Of a stretch of DNA of 64,000 nt, positions 13,081 to 24,973 are shown in pieces (positions within the stretch are counted from its first letter, which is position 1; every line of letters begins with the position of its first letter). Below the pieces are notes generated by a model. It saw nothing but the letters and a program-made list of their open reading frames with translations, ran no database searches and was not told where the DNA came from. The stretch covers positions 186,001 through 250,000 of the forward strand of contig ML986611.1 of the NCBI GenBank assembly GCA_010094045.1, given 5' to 3'. A program made the position numbers and the translations under genes. Origin of the DNA: Lojkania enalia (taxonomy: Eukaryota; Ascomycota; Dothideomycetes; Pleosporales).

Positions 13081-14052
13081 CAACGTGACCAAAAGGCGGC
13101 ACTCAAACAGAAGGAGATCGAGGAAAAGGCGAAGAAGCTCCTGGATTCCATCCCCCGTGCGCTCGTCCTCCACCTCGAAGACAAGAAAGTCAATCCCCTC
13201 CAGCATCCTTCCCCAAAAGCTAATAAACCTTAGTTCCATCGCCGCCGCAGCTGGCCGACTGCGCAACCAACCCGATCTCCCAACCCCATGCCGGGGCCAC
13301 CACTACATCTTCCGCTTCCTAGACTTGCCGGCCGAAATCTGCAACCTGATTGCCAGCTACGCGCCGGCGTATGTCGGCGGGCTGTAGTTCACCAGCATCG
13401 AGCACCCCCATGGGCCCCGCGTCAACTTTTTCGAGATCCGCGACCCGGCGGTTAGGAATCGATACGTGCTGAACCCGCTCGCCAGGACGTGTCGCCAGCT
13501 CCATGTGCAGTACAGGGATATCCCCTACCAGCTAAACACGCTGCAATTCTTCCAGAACCCTGAAACGAAGCGCCCGACAACGACGGATATGATTCAGCAC
13601 CTCAATCAGCCTGTGCTCAAGGTCGCAAAATCGGTCTACGTCCATGGCTTAGCGTCGCACCGCTTTTGGTATGACCCAATAATCCTAGATGTTGTGGACC
13701 GCAGTTTTCGCCCGTTTTCAAGGCGTTTTCCTGAAATTGACTTCTATTGGTGCGAGCAGGCGTGGACGGTAGCTGATGAAGGGCACGACGAATGCGCTTC
13801 CTGATCCCTCTCACCGGTATGGGCTATAAGAAGTGCGTCGAGTGGAGAGACAAGGAGAGCAAGAATGGGAGGACATGGAGGGTGGTCCCGAATGTAATCG
13901 GGGGTGCGGAAGAGTTGCTGAACCGTATTCAGGAGAGGAGGTGGAGCTATCTGGAAGAGATTCTTGGGGAGGAAGTTGCGAAGTTGCTGGCGGATAGGGA
14001 TCTAACCCGCGAGTATGCAATTGTTTTGGAGTGGGTTCTGAATGGAGTTTGA
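13081..14052 (+). pseudogene. Broken F-box-like (LPxE-type) gene
   Basis: Three consecutive protein-like stretches lie in different or interrupted frames. The first includes FRFLDLPAEICNLIASYA at about 13310-13365, the typical start of fungal F-box-like proteins. An in-frame TAG (13385-13387) follows, after which the same frame continues (LNPLARTCRQLHVQYRD). A frame change near 13750-13800 leads to the last part, ending at 14052. A further good-looking stretch in another frame at about 13084-13220 (KQKEIEEKAKKLLDS) may be its original N-terminus. One or two breaks could be unrecognised introns, but no good donors were found. Most likely a decayed member of a large fungal family. Confidence 0.55.
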
Positions 14053-14281
14053 GCGGGATGATGGCGTGGGGAGGGGTGGGATTGGATTTGCATTATACCC
14101 GGAGACCGGAATTCAAGACTGTATAGTAACTGTATTAAAAGATAACTATCCAACTCGAATGTGGATAATTATTAGAATGAATGATCTCACGTATCTACAC
14201 TACTATGTCCTATATCCCCAAGAAAACACCATTCCACCACCAGCCCAATCCCTACAGCACCCCACGAAGTAGAAGTCCCCT

Positions 14282-14887
14282 CTATCCTATCGCCCTACTC
14301 CCAGTCCCCTGCACGGCATCTTCATACCTCGGCGGCGCTTCCCTCAGCGAACTAGAGCTACGCTCCCGATCCCGCTCATCCCTAGCATCGCGCTCCTTCC
14401 TCCTACTCTGCCTCTCCTCCGCTTCCCGTCTCGCCTCAGCGACCTGCTCCTGCTCCCATTCGCGCCTTTCCTTCTCTGCTTTCTTCTCTTTGCGCTTTTC
14501 GTTGATCTTGTGGGCGGAGAGGCCGATGCCTAAGATGACGAGGGAGGCCATTTTACTTAGCGGGCCTTTGCGGCGGCGATGATAGGGCGATGGGCTGGAT
14601 TGGTAGACGGGCTGGTTGGGTACTAGGGAAGAAGTGTGGTGGCGTGGATGGTAAGTATTGTCGGGTGTATTTGACGGCGATGGAAATGCTTGGACTTGTT
14701 GATTATAACAACGACGCTTCGAACACTTCGCGCGGCGAAAGGGTTGTTTACCAACAAGGGTCTCAGGACCTGGATGCTCTATCGACGATTGGAGAATAGC
14801 GGCACGGCGTTGTTGACGGCGAGAGTGACAACCGCGTTGGTAGGGTGTCGAGGGGATGTATGAGTTGTTGTAGCGTCTGCGGCACAT
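14282..14887 (-). CDS. Small basic PPxY protein, unknown function
   Basis: A single exon of 201 residues from the ATG at 14887; an in-frame GTG lies just upstream but ATG is preferred. The first half is Arg/Tyr/Ser-rich. A short hydrophobic patch (MASLVILGIGLSAHK) follows, then a charged predicted coiled coil of about 50 residues rich in EKRK/RREAEER, and the C-terminus carries APPRYEDAV, a PPxY motif of the kind bound by WW domains of Rsp5/NEDD4 ubiquitin ligases. That makes an adaptor role possible, but this is inference. A second-half-only start at the internal Met (MASLV) cannot be excluded. Confidence 0.5.
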   Translation of the reverse strand: MCRRRYNNSYIPSTPYQRGCHSRRQQRRAAILQSSIEHPGPETLVGKQPFRRAKCSKRRCYNQQVQAFPSPSNTPDNTYHPRHHTSSLVPNQPVYQSSPSPYHRRRKGPLSKMASLVILGIGLSAHKINEKRKEKKAEKERREWEQEQVAEARREAEERQSRRKERDARDERDRERSSSSLREAPPRYEDAVQGTGSRAIG

Positions 14888-17696
14888 GGTGAACACTTCT
14901 TATATCTTTTTCCGAAATACCAAAGCAGTAGGTCGCAGGATAAAACGCTATTTGGAAAGAGGGATTGATTTGAGTTATTGTCGAACTTACCTATCCCTAT
15001 TATATATTTCAGGAGCGCAGTTATGGGCTAGTTACACTGGATGCTCACTGACGTTTGCGAGGCTAAGCAACGCCCGTAAGATCCTTCGCACGGTGGACAT
15101 TTCAGATTGAGCGGGCTGGGTTCAAGACAGGTGCCCTGCCAATCGTTAGGCGGATTGCGAATTCGTGAAAGATGTTGTTCCGCGAGGCAGTGTTACGGCC
15201 GCAATGGTATGGAGTGCGTCATCGTCGGCGGGTGGTGGCTGAGTGCGCGGTGGCAGGGGTCTAATTGGCGAATCGCAGCATATTGCTGGATTGAGATAAT
15301 GGCGGCAGTATAGAGAAGCAGATGCGATGGATTAGCAGCATCTTTTGGATGAAGACGGCTACGGCATATGGCAAAGTTATATATGTTGAGAGTGTTCCTT
15401 GTTTCTCAAGATCTAATCTTTCGTACGCGACCACAGCCGTGTGAGATTCCCGCCACTTTCGTAGCTGAATCATTTTTTCTGAGTTCCCCCTACATGCTAC
15501 TACTAGCCCCGATCCTAAAATCATTTAGCGAACCCTCTCCACGGGAACCGCATATTGGGACTGTAAAAATCTGTTTCTACCTTAGGAGAGGGAGTTTGCA
15601 ACGGGCATTATCTGTAGGATCGTCACTACCCCTGAATTGTGTAAGCGGCAACGACTGTCTCTCTCCTTCAGTATTGTTTTACTGATACGGGAATAAGGGA
15701 ATGATGGAGACTGCGTCTAGCCGCAATACCCGATGACAGGGAACGTGGAAACGATCATTCAAGCCGCATGGTGCCCATGTGGCCCCTGTGCGCTACCCCC
15801 TATCCAGCTTCCGACATATCATCGATACGGCACGAAAGTTGTCTACAAGATTTGATAATGCCACGATCGTATACCACCTTTGCTCTCGCGACAGTTCGGA
15901 AAAGTTTCGGGCCCCAAATCATGTTGCGCATAGGCTGTTAGCCATTCTTTTCCTAACCGGGGCCGCGGGTCGTTTCACCAACATGTTGTATCCTTGAGCC
16001 TTTTAGAGCAGAATGTTTCTTTCCTGGAATATCCTGCCTGCACTAGAAGTGTCCTGCCTCAAGAGGTTAGAGCCACTTACGGTTTACCCGTATGGATGCT
16101 GCTTAGTGTCTACCTACATACCGTATTACGATGGTCTAGGTGGCCTTGAAGCAATAAGTTCATGAGGGCAGGGAGTATCCAAGGGCCGTTTGCAATTCTG
16201 AGACGACGTAGTTGATGGAATTGAAGGTGGCTCGAGCCCAGTCGAAACATTTGAGTTGAGTATAGCTTTATGTTAAAATTTTCGAGGCCATGTCCTATTA
16301 TATTCTTCGTGGAAGGTAGCATAGACTTAATGACTTAGTCTATGCCCCACAGGGCTCCAGCTCTTACTTACCTAAAATAAGCCAGATTTGCAACGTCTGA
16401 TTCGATTAGAGGTTGGCATACCGAGAATTTTGATTCCACTTCGTGGCAGTATATTATTGCAGGGCAGAGGGCTCAGTTCAGACGTCCAAGCAGAACACTC
16501 AGCTCTCGATTCTACACTAATCAAATGACGGGGGATTCCTTAACTTATTCCTCTACTAAGAGGACTCAGCGTCCCTCTATACCGTAGCCCTTTAGTTCGC
16601 CCATTGGCCGACGCACACTTGCGCTGATACCTTGGACCAACAAGAAGTCCGGCTCGACGACTAGAAATTGGGGCACAAACTTAAGCAAGATGAAAAATCA
16701 CGGCGTTTATCATGTATTCGTTGTCCCTTAGCAAATGTCGCCAAATTCTTCACATTCCGGAAACACCCAGGGCTTCAATTTCTGCTCCATAGCGTGCAAC
16801 TCCTCGCTTTCGGGTGATTTAGGAAATTCCACACCAATATGCCATAAAACATTTCAGGACGACTCAAACTTGAGCAGTTCGACACTCTTACAATTTATTG
16901 TATTTGTCGTTTCAAGTGAGCTCTCGAGTTTTTGCTGTCATACAAGGCATGCACACTAATACGTTTCTAGACAGGGACCGCAGTTGTGCCACCACCTAAT
17001 CTTGGGACATTGATGTCGCTTCCTTTCACCTATGCCTTGACGGTCGATGGGACCGCATCCAGTCCTTCCTTAGAATAATGCTTTGTGGCTTCTCAAAAGG
17101 ATATCCGGTCTGGGAGAGGATCATCACGCAGACGACTTTGCTACCAATGAGAAGGTTGTAAACTATGAATTGCTTGTATCTCTTAGTATTACATCATTCA
17201 TGCTTTCTCCAATCTAACCAAGCCTTTCTTCACTTTCCCTACTCGTATGCAGCTATAGCCACGTCCTTGCAGGAGAGTGGTGCTCACGCAGCTCGTGGCG
17301 CTGCCCTAAGCACCAGATAGAGCTAGATATTTCTCCTTCTCCAAACATCTCTCTCATCAATCCGTATAAGCATTTTTAATACTTCTATCTGGAGCCGATT
17401 ACCCGGGCGATGGACGCCGCATGTAGCGTAGCCTACAGTCCCATTCCATTTGCCCCATTGCGGTGGGCCGGGGTCGGACGATGTCTTTTATCCTAGTACT
17501 TTTACTTACGTCAATTTCTATCACGATGCTAGATATTTTGGCCGTGTGCGGCCGTGGTGAATTGCGCGTGGGGCACGCGCTCGCAGCACCCGGTAGCAGC
17601 AATATAAACCACACTATACCTTGCCCATTCCACCCCCACCCACCACCTCCGAAGAACACACACCCCTTACTGAAATTTCTCCTCGAAACATCTAAA
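14888..17696. other. Long intergenic region
   Basis: About 2.8 kb with no protein-like frame on either strand. The right end contains the transporter promoter, with a TATA-like element at 17603-17608 and a pyrimidine/CCACC-rich leader. Confidence 0.45.
17603..17608 (+). promoter_or_regulatory. TATA-like element of the sugar transporter
   Basis: The hexamer TATAAA lies 89 bp upstream of the transporter start codon, followed by a CA/CT-rich leader typical of highly expressed fungal genes. Assignment rests on position only. Confidence 0.4.
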
Positions 17697-19417
17697 ATGG
17701 GTCGAAACCATTGGGCCCCGTCTTCCAACAGACGCGAGGCGGCGGACATGGGTCGCACAGAGGCACCTGTCACCGTCAAGGGCTACCTGATGTGCGTCTT
17801 CGCAGCGTTTGGGGGAATTCTCTTCGGCTATGATTCTGGCTATATCAATGGCGTGCTGGGAATGAACTACTTCAAGCAGGAATTTGGCCGTAAGCTACAC
17901 TCGTCCGCCTTGTCACAACGTCCAACTAATACGAGACCACAGACCCAGGATCTACCTTAGATGTTGCTTACAATGGTTATCTCTACTACACTTGGGAGAA
18001 GTCTCTCATCACGGCAATCCTCTCCGCTGGTACCTTCTTTGGAGCTCTCTGTGCGGGAACAATCGCTGATCGCATTGGCCGCCGGACTACCATCATCGTA
18101 GGGTGCGGTGTCTTCTCCATTGGCGTCGCTCTTCAGATTGCATCTACCGCCGTAGGACTACTCGTCGCGGGGCGCCTCGTCGCAGGAATCGGCGTTGGCT
18201 TCGTCTCCGCCGTCATCATCCTCTATATGTCTGAAATCGCGCCCAAGGGCGTTCGCGGTGCTATCGTCTCCGGATACCAGTTCTGCATCACCATCGGTCT
18301 CCTTCTCGCCGCTGTAGTGGACCAATCTACAAAGGATATGATGGGCCCCGGCTCGTACCGCATTCCCATGGCCATTCAGTTTGTGTGGGCGTTTATTCTG
18401 GCCGTCGGCCTCTTCTTCTTGCCCGAATCGCCCCGATACTACGTCCGGAAGAACAAGCTCGTAGAAGCCCAAGACGCCCTTTGCAAACTGCGGAACCGGT
18501 CCAGCGAGTCCCTATCCATCCGCGAGGAGCTCGCCGAGCTCGTCGCCAACTACGCCTACGAGACGGAGATTGTGAGGGGTAGCTGGATGGATTGTTTCCG
18601 TGGCGGGTTGACCAAGGGGAACAGCAATCTCCGGCGCGTGGTGCTGGGCATGGCTCTGCAAATGATGCAGCAGTGGACCGGAGTCAACTTCGTATGTAAG
18701 TTTTACAGCCCGCCTAATCGGAGGCAAATGCATGCTAAAGAGGAAATAGTCTACTACGGAACCACTTTCTTCAAGCAAGTCGGCATCCACAACGAATTCC
18801 TCATCTCGATGGTCACAACCGCTGTAAACGTCGCCTCAACGCCCATCTCTTTCTGGACCGTTGAAAAACTCGGTCGCCGAACCCTGCTCATCTATGGCGC
18901 TGTCGGCATGGCCGTGTGTGAGTTCATCATTGCAATTGTTGGTACCGTTAAGGAGGGTTCGGCCGCCGCTGGCTACTGCCTGATCATCTTCACCTGCTTC
19001 TACATCTTCTTCTTCGCCTCGACCTGGGGCCCCGCCGCATGGGTGGTCATCGGCGAGGTCTTCCCGCTCCCGATCCGCGCCAAAGGCGTCGCGCTCTCGA
19101 CCGCGTCGAACTGGTTCTGGAACTTTGTGATCGGCTTGATCACGCCCTACATGGTTGATGCGGAGTACGGAAACTTGAAGGCGAGGGTCTTTTTCGTTTG
19201 GGGAACGACTTGCACGTTGTGCGTTCTTTTTGCTTGGGCGCTCGTGCCGGAGACGAAGGGATTGTCGCTCGAGCAAGTGGATCGTATGCTGGAGGAGGTC
19301 ACGCCGAGACAGTCGGCGAAGTGGTATCCCAAGCAGACCTTCGCCGATCGCCAGGCTATTGGCCAGGCGGCTAAGGCCCTGCACTCAACTGAGAAGCATG
19401 AGGATGTTATAGTTTAG
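17697..19417 (+). CDS. MFS sugar porter (monosaccharide transporter)
   Basis: Three exons (17697-17889, 17943-18695, 18750-19417), with introns of 53 and 54 nt, encode 537 residues. It is a 12-TM plasma-membrane sugar/H+ symporter-type protein. Seen: N-terminal GGILFGYDSGYINGV, the loop motif DRIGRRTT, VAGIGVGFVSAVIILYMSE in TM4-5, PESPRYYVRKNK at the mid-loop, the QQWTGVNFVFYYGTTFF junction made by the second splice, a second GRR motif (KLGRRTLL), and the closing PETKGLSLEQVD. These are the classic sugar-porter signatures. Substrate is not deducible, but the N-terminus is most like fungal glucose transporter/sensor proteins of the Rco3/HXT group. The second intron has no stop and is divisible by three, so retention would insert 18 residues into a membrane span. 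Confidence 0.9.
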
Positions 19418-19851
19418 AGTCGGCTAGTTGATAGCTCACTGAATCGGGCGTAATGGGGGACGGGCAGCAGTCATGGCGATGGTGACCGACATCTGGATTA
19501 TAATACCTATTTCTAATATCAACGGAATTGACCTGATGAATCGTTTCTGTGCTCTTTAATGTGATGTCCTGGTAGGTAGTTCTAGAAGAGCTTCCAAACT
19601 CTTTACGCCTTGGTGCAAATTTCCTGAAGCCGACATAGTTCCACTAATATAATAAACCTCTTAATATCTTATATGAATGTATAAAGAATTAAAAGATATC
19701 TATCTTGGTGACGTATACATCTCTAAGATACCATCAAATCTCTATTCCCACTGCAAAAGTTCCCTGAAGCCGGCAATGTAGAGACAAGAATACGAGAAGA
19801 GTTGCTTGTTAGTTAGTTAGTTGACGACTACTACTACTATAATACATACAA
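19418..19851. other. Intergenic between convergent genes
   Basis: About 430 bp holding the 3' ends of the transporter and the Coq11-like gene. AT-rich with TTAG and CTA triplet stutters near 19810-19840; nothing else seen. Confidence 0.5.
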
Positions 19852-20862
19852 CTACAACATATTCTTCCTCCAAGCCCTATTTCCCAGCGTCTCAATCTCC
19901 TTTACCTCAACCGGCCCCCTAACCGACTCATCCTCCAGCGCCTCCACAATAGCTTCCCCCACTAGATCAGCCTTCAGTGGCTTAATGCCCCCAGCGCCCA
20001 TCAACCATGTCAAGCGTCCACCAATCATATCATTCACCGTCGAAGCGATGCCGCCCAATGCCGCAATCGGCATCGTGAAGGTCCGCGAGGCGTCGTACAT
20101 GAACGGAGCGCGAATAAAGACACTACGCATATTTGGGAATGTGGTGGCGATCAGCGACTCTGCTTCTCGCTTCGTAGATATGTAGCGCGAGGGGAGGATC
20201 GGTGCGCCGGCAGCTGCAGAGATGTACATGTACGTTGAGACTTTGTTGTTTGCGGCTTCCTGGGCGAGCGAGACGGCCGAGTCGCGGTTCATGACTTCGT
20301 AGGTTAGCTGGCCGTCTTTTTCCTGGGGCTTCATGGGCTCGTCATTGGCGCGGTTCAGTGGGTTTTGGGTGCCCTGTTTGGTGGCGGAGAATGCGCGTTG
20401 GAGACCGCTGATGGGCGATTCGCGGCCTGATATTACGCCTTTGTAGTCGGCTTCGAGGAGGATGCCCATGGAATGGACTACAGCGTTGGCGCCTTCGAGG
20501 TGCGAGGTGTAGGAGGAGGGCTTCAGGATGTCGCCTTTTTGCCAGGAGACGTTGGAGGCCCAGGAAGGAGGGGTTGGCGACGAGGATATAGAAGACCAGT
20601 TCGGGTCGCCGGAGCGTCTGGCGGAAAGTATGTCAATTAGTTATGCAAGGCGTCCAGGGGAGGGGCGAGCGTACGATATTGAGGTTACAGCCCATCCGCG
20701 GTGGACGGCGGCTTTGCATATGCGGCTCCCTGTGTGCCGTTAGAGCTGTGAGCTTTCTTTCGAAGCTAAAAACGATGCGAAGATGAGCGAGAAATGGGAA
20801 AACATACCCAAAAATCCATTGCCGCCGCAAACGACGAGCTTCTTCTTGACTGCCTGAGCCAT
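19852..20862 (-). CDS. coq11: Coq11-like atypical SDR (mitochondrial NAD(P)-binding protein)
   Basis: Three exons (20862-20808, 20729-20675, 20617-19852) give 291 residues; the two small 5' exons are each 55 nt. The spliced N-terminus restores VVCGGNGFLGSRICKAAV, a Rossmann GxxGxxG-type dinucleotide-binding loop, followed by the strand-end sequence TSISRSGDPNW. Later motifs are AVVHSMGILLEADYKGV and a YISAA...YISTKREAES stretch in the position of the SDR catalytic Tyr/Lys. Order and motifs match the family of yeast YLR290C/Coq11, linked to coenzyme Q synthesis in mitochondria. That role is taken from the family. It shares a 313-bp divergent promoter with the Yaf9 gene. Confidence 0.8.
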
Positions 20863-21175
20863 TGAGTGTGTGGTGTTGATGTTCAGGCCGCCACTACTCC
20901 GAAGCTAGAGAAGCGCTGGAGTCTTGATGTCACTCCACTCATAAGGCTGAAGAGACAGGGATCAGGACGCCAAGATTGCGGCGAAAGGGCGGAGGTGCTG
21001 GGGCCTTTTCGGACGGCTGTTCTTTCTATCAGCCATCCAACCCTGCGTCGTCCCTTTACTGCTATTGGAATAATATATTCGCCACGTTTAGATTTTCATT
21101 ATCGACCAACTTACCCGGCAACTCCTTTTCCTTTGAAATCGGTTGCGGCGGACAACTCACCGCAACAACTCCACC
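20863..21175. promoter_or_regulatory. Bidirectional promoter, Coq11-like / Yaf9
   Basis: The 313 bp between the two divergent start codons must contain both promoters. No TATA box or known operator was recognised. Confidence 0.6.
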
Positions 21176-22122
21176 ATGCCCGCGCCCGCAGCGAACAAGC
21201 GCGTCAAAGTATAACATCCCCTCACTGCCCTTCAACCAATCCGGACTACTAATAGCGCGCAGAACAAACGCATAAGCCGCAACATCAGTATATCCACCAC
21301 CCCACCCCCTTCCCAGCACCCATCCCACTCACATTCTCAGTAATCGGCTCTGAAGCCATCAACCTTCCCCCCGTCGGCGATCCCACCCGCCCCAAGAACA
21401 TCCCCGACGACCACACAAAGCGCTGGACCGTGTACGTGCGGCAGCCGCCGGGCGATCCCTCCCTCACCACCTGGCTAAACAAAGTGCAATTCAAGATCTT
21501 CTCCACGTACGACAACCCGCTGCGGACGTGCGAGAACCCGCCCTTCGAGGTCACGGAGACGGGCTGGGGCGGCTTCACCGTCGACGTGCGCCTGCACTTT
21601 CAGCCCGCCAGCGGCGAGAAGGCGCAGTACCGCCAGCACTTCTTGCAGCTGGAGAAGTACGGCGACGAGAAGATGCAGGCCAGGCAGGAGGCTGAGGGCG
21701 TAGTCAGGAGCGAGTTTTTGGAAGTGGTGCAGTTTAATGAGCCGACGGAGGCGCTGTATGAAGCGCTCACGTCTGAGGACCAGTGGAACTATCTGGCGGC
21801 GCAGGCTAAGGGCGGGAAGAAGGCGGCTATGGCGGCCATTGGTCCTAATGGGCGTCCTAAACGTGGGTTCCCTGGTGGGGAACGTAGTGCGCAGTTGCCG
21901 GAGAAGGGCGGCGATGACGTGCCATTTAGTCAAGAGCAGGAGCAGGCACTGATTGGCTTTATCAAGGAGAAGATTGGGGTGGTGGAGAAGGAGTTGGAAG
22001 AGGAGAATCGCAGGCGGGAGCAGACGGAGAAGAAGTTGAAGGATTTAAGGGCCGAGTTGGGACATGAGGCTGCCCAACAGGCGGCACAGCAGGCTAGTGG
22101 GGATAGAAGTCGGAGGAGGTAG
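21176..22122 (+). CDS. yaf9: YEATS-domain protein Yaf9 (NuA4/SWR1 subunit)
   Basis: Proposed exons 21176-21208, 21263-21287 (a 25-nt microexon) and 21341-22122 encode 279 residues. The YEATS fold covers about residues 10-150, with the DDHTKRWTVYVRQ strand, VQFKIFSTYDNPLRTCENPPFEV and the hallmark ETGWGGFTVDVRLHF. YEATS domains read acylated histone lysines; Yaf9 belongs to both the NuA4 acetyltransferase and the SWR1 remodeller in the nucleus. The C-terminus (about 225-265) is a charged coiled coil, as in Yaf9. The microexon is required to connect the MPAPAANKRVK start to IIGSEAINLP with a K/R-I-S-R-like segment seen in the family. The large exon alone is certain; the 5' structure is a model. 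Confidence 0.85.
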
Positions 22123-22379
22123 ATTGAAATCACTTGGACTGGCGTTCAGAGCGAGGATTTGTCGACTAGGTGTTGTGGCATCTAACTGGCGAAGTAGGGG
22201 TTTTCTGACTTTGGACCTTGATATCATTTCGATTGCATTATCACATCCCGGCACAGAGAGTGGTTAAGCTCCAACTCGGAAAAGACCCGCTGCATGCCCC
22301 ACACTACACTCTAATTGTCGCCATCATGTTATACCCATGGAAGCCCTCTCAGGGTAATGATAGTAATAATAATCCCCTC

Positions 22380-24326
22380 CTAGTCTGATGTTGAGCTAAC
22401 AAAGACCCTGACACCCTTCGAATCGAGCTTGACCACCGGAATGAAGAAATCGTGGCCCATCTGCACATCTCCCACATCGGCCTCGAAGAGCTCGAACTTA
22501 TATCGGCGGAACATCGTGGCGAGGGTGAGATACATTTCCGTCCATGCAAGGCTACAATATCGTCAGTATCAACTACACTTCACACGCAAGCACTCGAAAA
22601 CAAAAGTCTCAAAAAAGGGAACATCAAACAAGACCATCAAACCAGCAAACCCCCCAACAAACCAAACGTCTAAGAGCAAAGAAGTGCGAAGGAAGGGGAA
22701 TTAAAGGATAAACATACTTAATCCCCAAACAGCTCCTGGTCCCCCTCCCAAAACTAACTAGGAACCTCTCCAACGGTATCCCATCGCTTGTCCTAGCCTC
22801 CCCCTCCCACCTCTCCGGCACAAAAGAATAACTATCCGGAAAAATCTTCTCGTCGTGACTGACATCAGACACCGTCATCGCTACACAAGTGCCTTGCGGA
22901 ATAACCCACTCCTTATATCGCAGATCCCTGTCATGCGTACGCGGGTTCCGGGCGCTGAGCCCGTAACCTAGGCGCACAGCCTCGTTGATGCAGGCTTTGA
23001 GGTACGGCAGCGATTCGCAGGTGAGCAGGTCTATGGCATCGGCGTTAGGGAACGCGGCGACGAGGTCCGCGTGCAGACGATTGTAAATATGCGGCGTGTT
23101 GATGATGTGGAAGGAGGCGATTGTGAGGGCGAAGGCCGTTGTTTCGACGCCGCCGCCGACGACGATCTGCGCTTCGTCGGCTAGGCGGCGGTGCGATTTA
23201 TCTGAGTCTGGCAGCTTGGAGGTAAGGATTTCCTGGAAGATGGTTTTTTGGGCGTCGTTGGTTTTTACGGTTTCGCCGGCGAGGTACCGGCCGATTATCT
23301 CCCATTGGTCCTGGACTGTGTGAGTTTGGGAGTGGGGAGGGGTGAGGGGAAGGGACTGACGCGTTTGAATTTTAGGAGGGGCTTTGCAGCAGGTTCGAGG
23401 TATTCGGTTATCCAGTCTGGGATGGCGTTCATGATCTTGACGGTTAGTTTGTTTATCTCTTTGGAATATAGGATTCAACTTACGGGGAAGATCGCAGGGA
23501 ATTGCGTAGCAATATGGCCAGTAGCACCGACCTTCATGAAGGCCTCGTGGAAAGATTCGAATTCGGGATGCTTGAGCTGTGCGTAGTTGAAGCCGAAGAA
23601 GTAGTCCATGATGATGTCGCCGGTGAGTGCGGGGAAAGCATGGCTGAGATTCATAGGCTCCTTGCGCTCCTCGAACTCCTTCAGACGCTGGGAAAGGGTG
23701 TCGATGTGCCGGTAAATGATATGGATGAAATTTAGAATTGCCCGTCGGGAGAACCTGAAGGACTGTGAGTAACATATCCAACCGATCAATCGTACTTTAA
23801 AACAATAGCTAACCACGGGTGGAAAGGAGAAACTGAGACGATACTGACATAGGATTAAGAGCAGCTCGTCGCCGTTTATGAAGAGCATGGTGAACAGAAG
23901 TCATGACAGACTCTTCGCTCCCGAACCTCTTATCCCAACCATCCTTGTTTAAATGCGGATTCTTCGCATAGAAATCATCAAAGAACCGACTATCTCTGAT
24001 ATGGATCTCGTGCGGCGTGACACGAATAATGGGACCTGGGACACCGCATCAGCCACAGCACATGGTCAAGTGGGCCACTGGGCCAAGAAGGCACCACGAG
24101 CCCCCACATGAGGATTGATGAACGTACCATATACATCATGCAGCTGGCTGATCTTGCGCGAGTACTGTCCCTTCAGCACAATCTCGTAATAGGCCTCGTA
24201 CCAGGATGTAATGGCAGCGAGCTTGGGTCCCGGGAACTTGGCGAGCGGGTGCAGATACAGACGATACAGCGTCAGTCCGGCCAGACACACGACGCAGGCA
24301 GCGAATACGAGCGGTAGCAGTGCCAT
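22380..24326 (-). CDS. Cytochrome P450 monooxygenase
   Basis: Six exons (24326-24128, 24035-23849, 23754-23484, 23435-23361, 23310-22718, 22551-22380) give 498 residues. An N-terminal membrane anchor (about 1-20) leads to the proline hinge LAKFPGPKL. Conserved sites: I-helix oxygen-binding GGGVETT (296-302), K-helix EAVR (354-357), PERW (409-412), and the heme loop [10 protein letters not shown] with Cys438 as thiolate ligand. The last intron splits the Asn codon right after the heme loop. The sequence [16 protein letters not shown] and the overall pattern are those of microsomal fungal P450s related to trichodiene-oxygenase-like families; the substrate is unknown. It is divergent from a methyltransferase gene 647 bp away, which hints at a shared small-molecule pathway. 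An in-frame ATG at 24365 is a less likely start. Confidence 0.88.
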
Positions 24327-24973
24327 TGTAGGCGGCGAATTGGAAGTAGACGAGTCCAACCCCATGGCCCAAGAGAATGTACGGCCCCAGGAATGTGGGC
24401 GGGCGCGTTGTCGCAATACATAAACCAGTAGACGCAGGAAAGCAGGGACTCGAGTTTAATGACGGGACAGCTATGCGCCCGTGCCGCCGGCAGCAATTTA
24501 CCTTCACCCTGGCCGCATTCTCATGCTGCCGCATTCCCCGGCCGCTCGTTTGCTGGCCATTTCCAACGGGGCCTCGTGGCAAGCAAGTGCTGTCTGCAGT
24601 GCCGCGGCGGACACTTGACCATTTCGGTGTAACCGACGAAGTTAGACGAAGTTGACGCCGCCTGACAGGCGGCAGGGCGCCAAATGGGGCATCCGCAGGC
24701 GAATTTCTGCGTGGGCGTCGTCAAACGGAAAGGCTCCCCGCTAAATCAACGGTGGCATGGTTGAGGACACGCAAATAATCGCCCGTTGGCATGGGCGCCC
24801 TGCGTGCCCTCTGCGCCTCTGACTTGCATGCGATGGCAATGTGCAGGGCGACAAATATCTCCTACCCTCCCCCTCTTCTCCAGCCGTCTCCTCCTCGTCC
24901 CATCGACCCCTCGATCCCCGATACACACACCTGGTCCTAGAAATTCAGGGTCACCGCCTGGTCCCCGCCAGAT
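24327..24973. promoter_or_regulatory. Bidirectional promoter, P450 / methyltransferase
   Basis: 647 bp between divergent start codons with no protein-like frame. It must hold both promoters. A CCTCCC/CTTCTCC pyrimidine-rich leader precedes the methyltransferase start. No specific operator was identified. Confidence 0.5.

Noticed and set aside
19800..19850. Short TTAG and CTA stutters as telomere-like repeat
   Set aside because: Only a few units, wrong unit (not TTAGGG) and inside a normal intergenic region.
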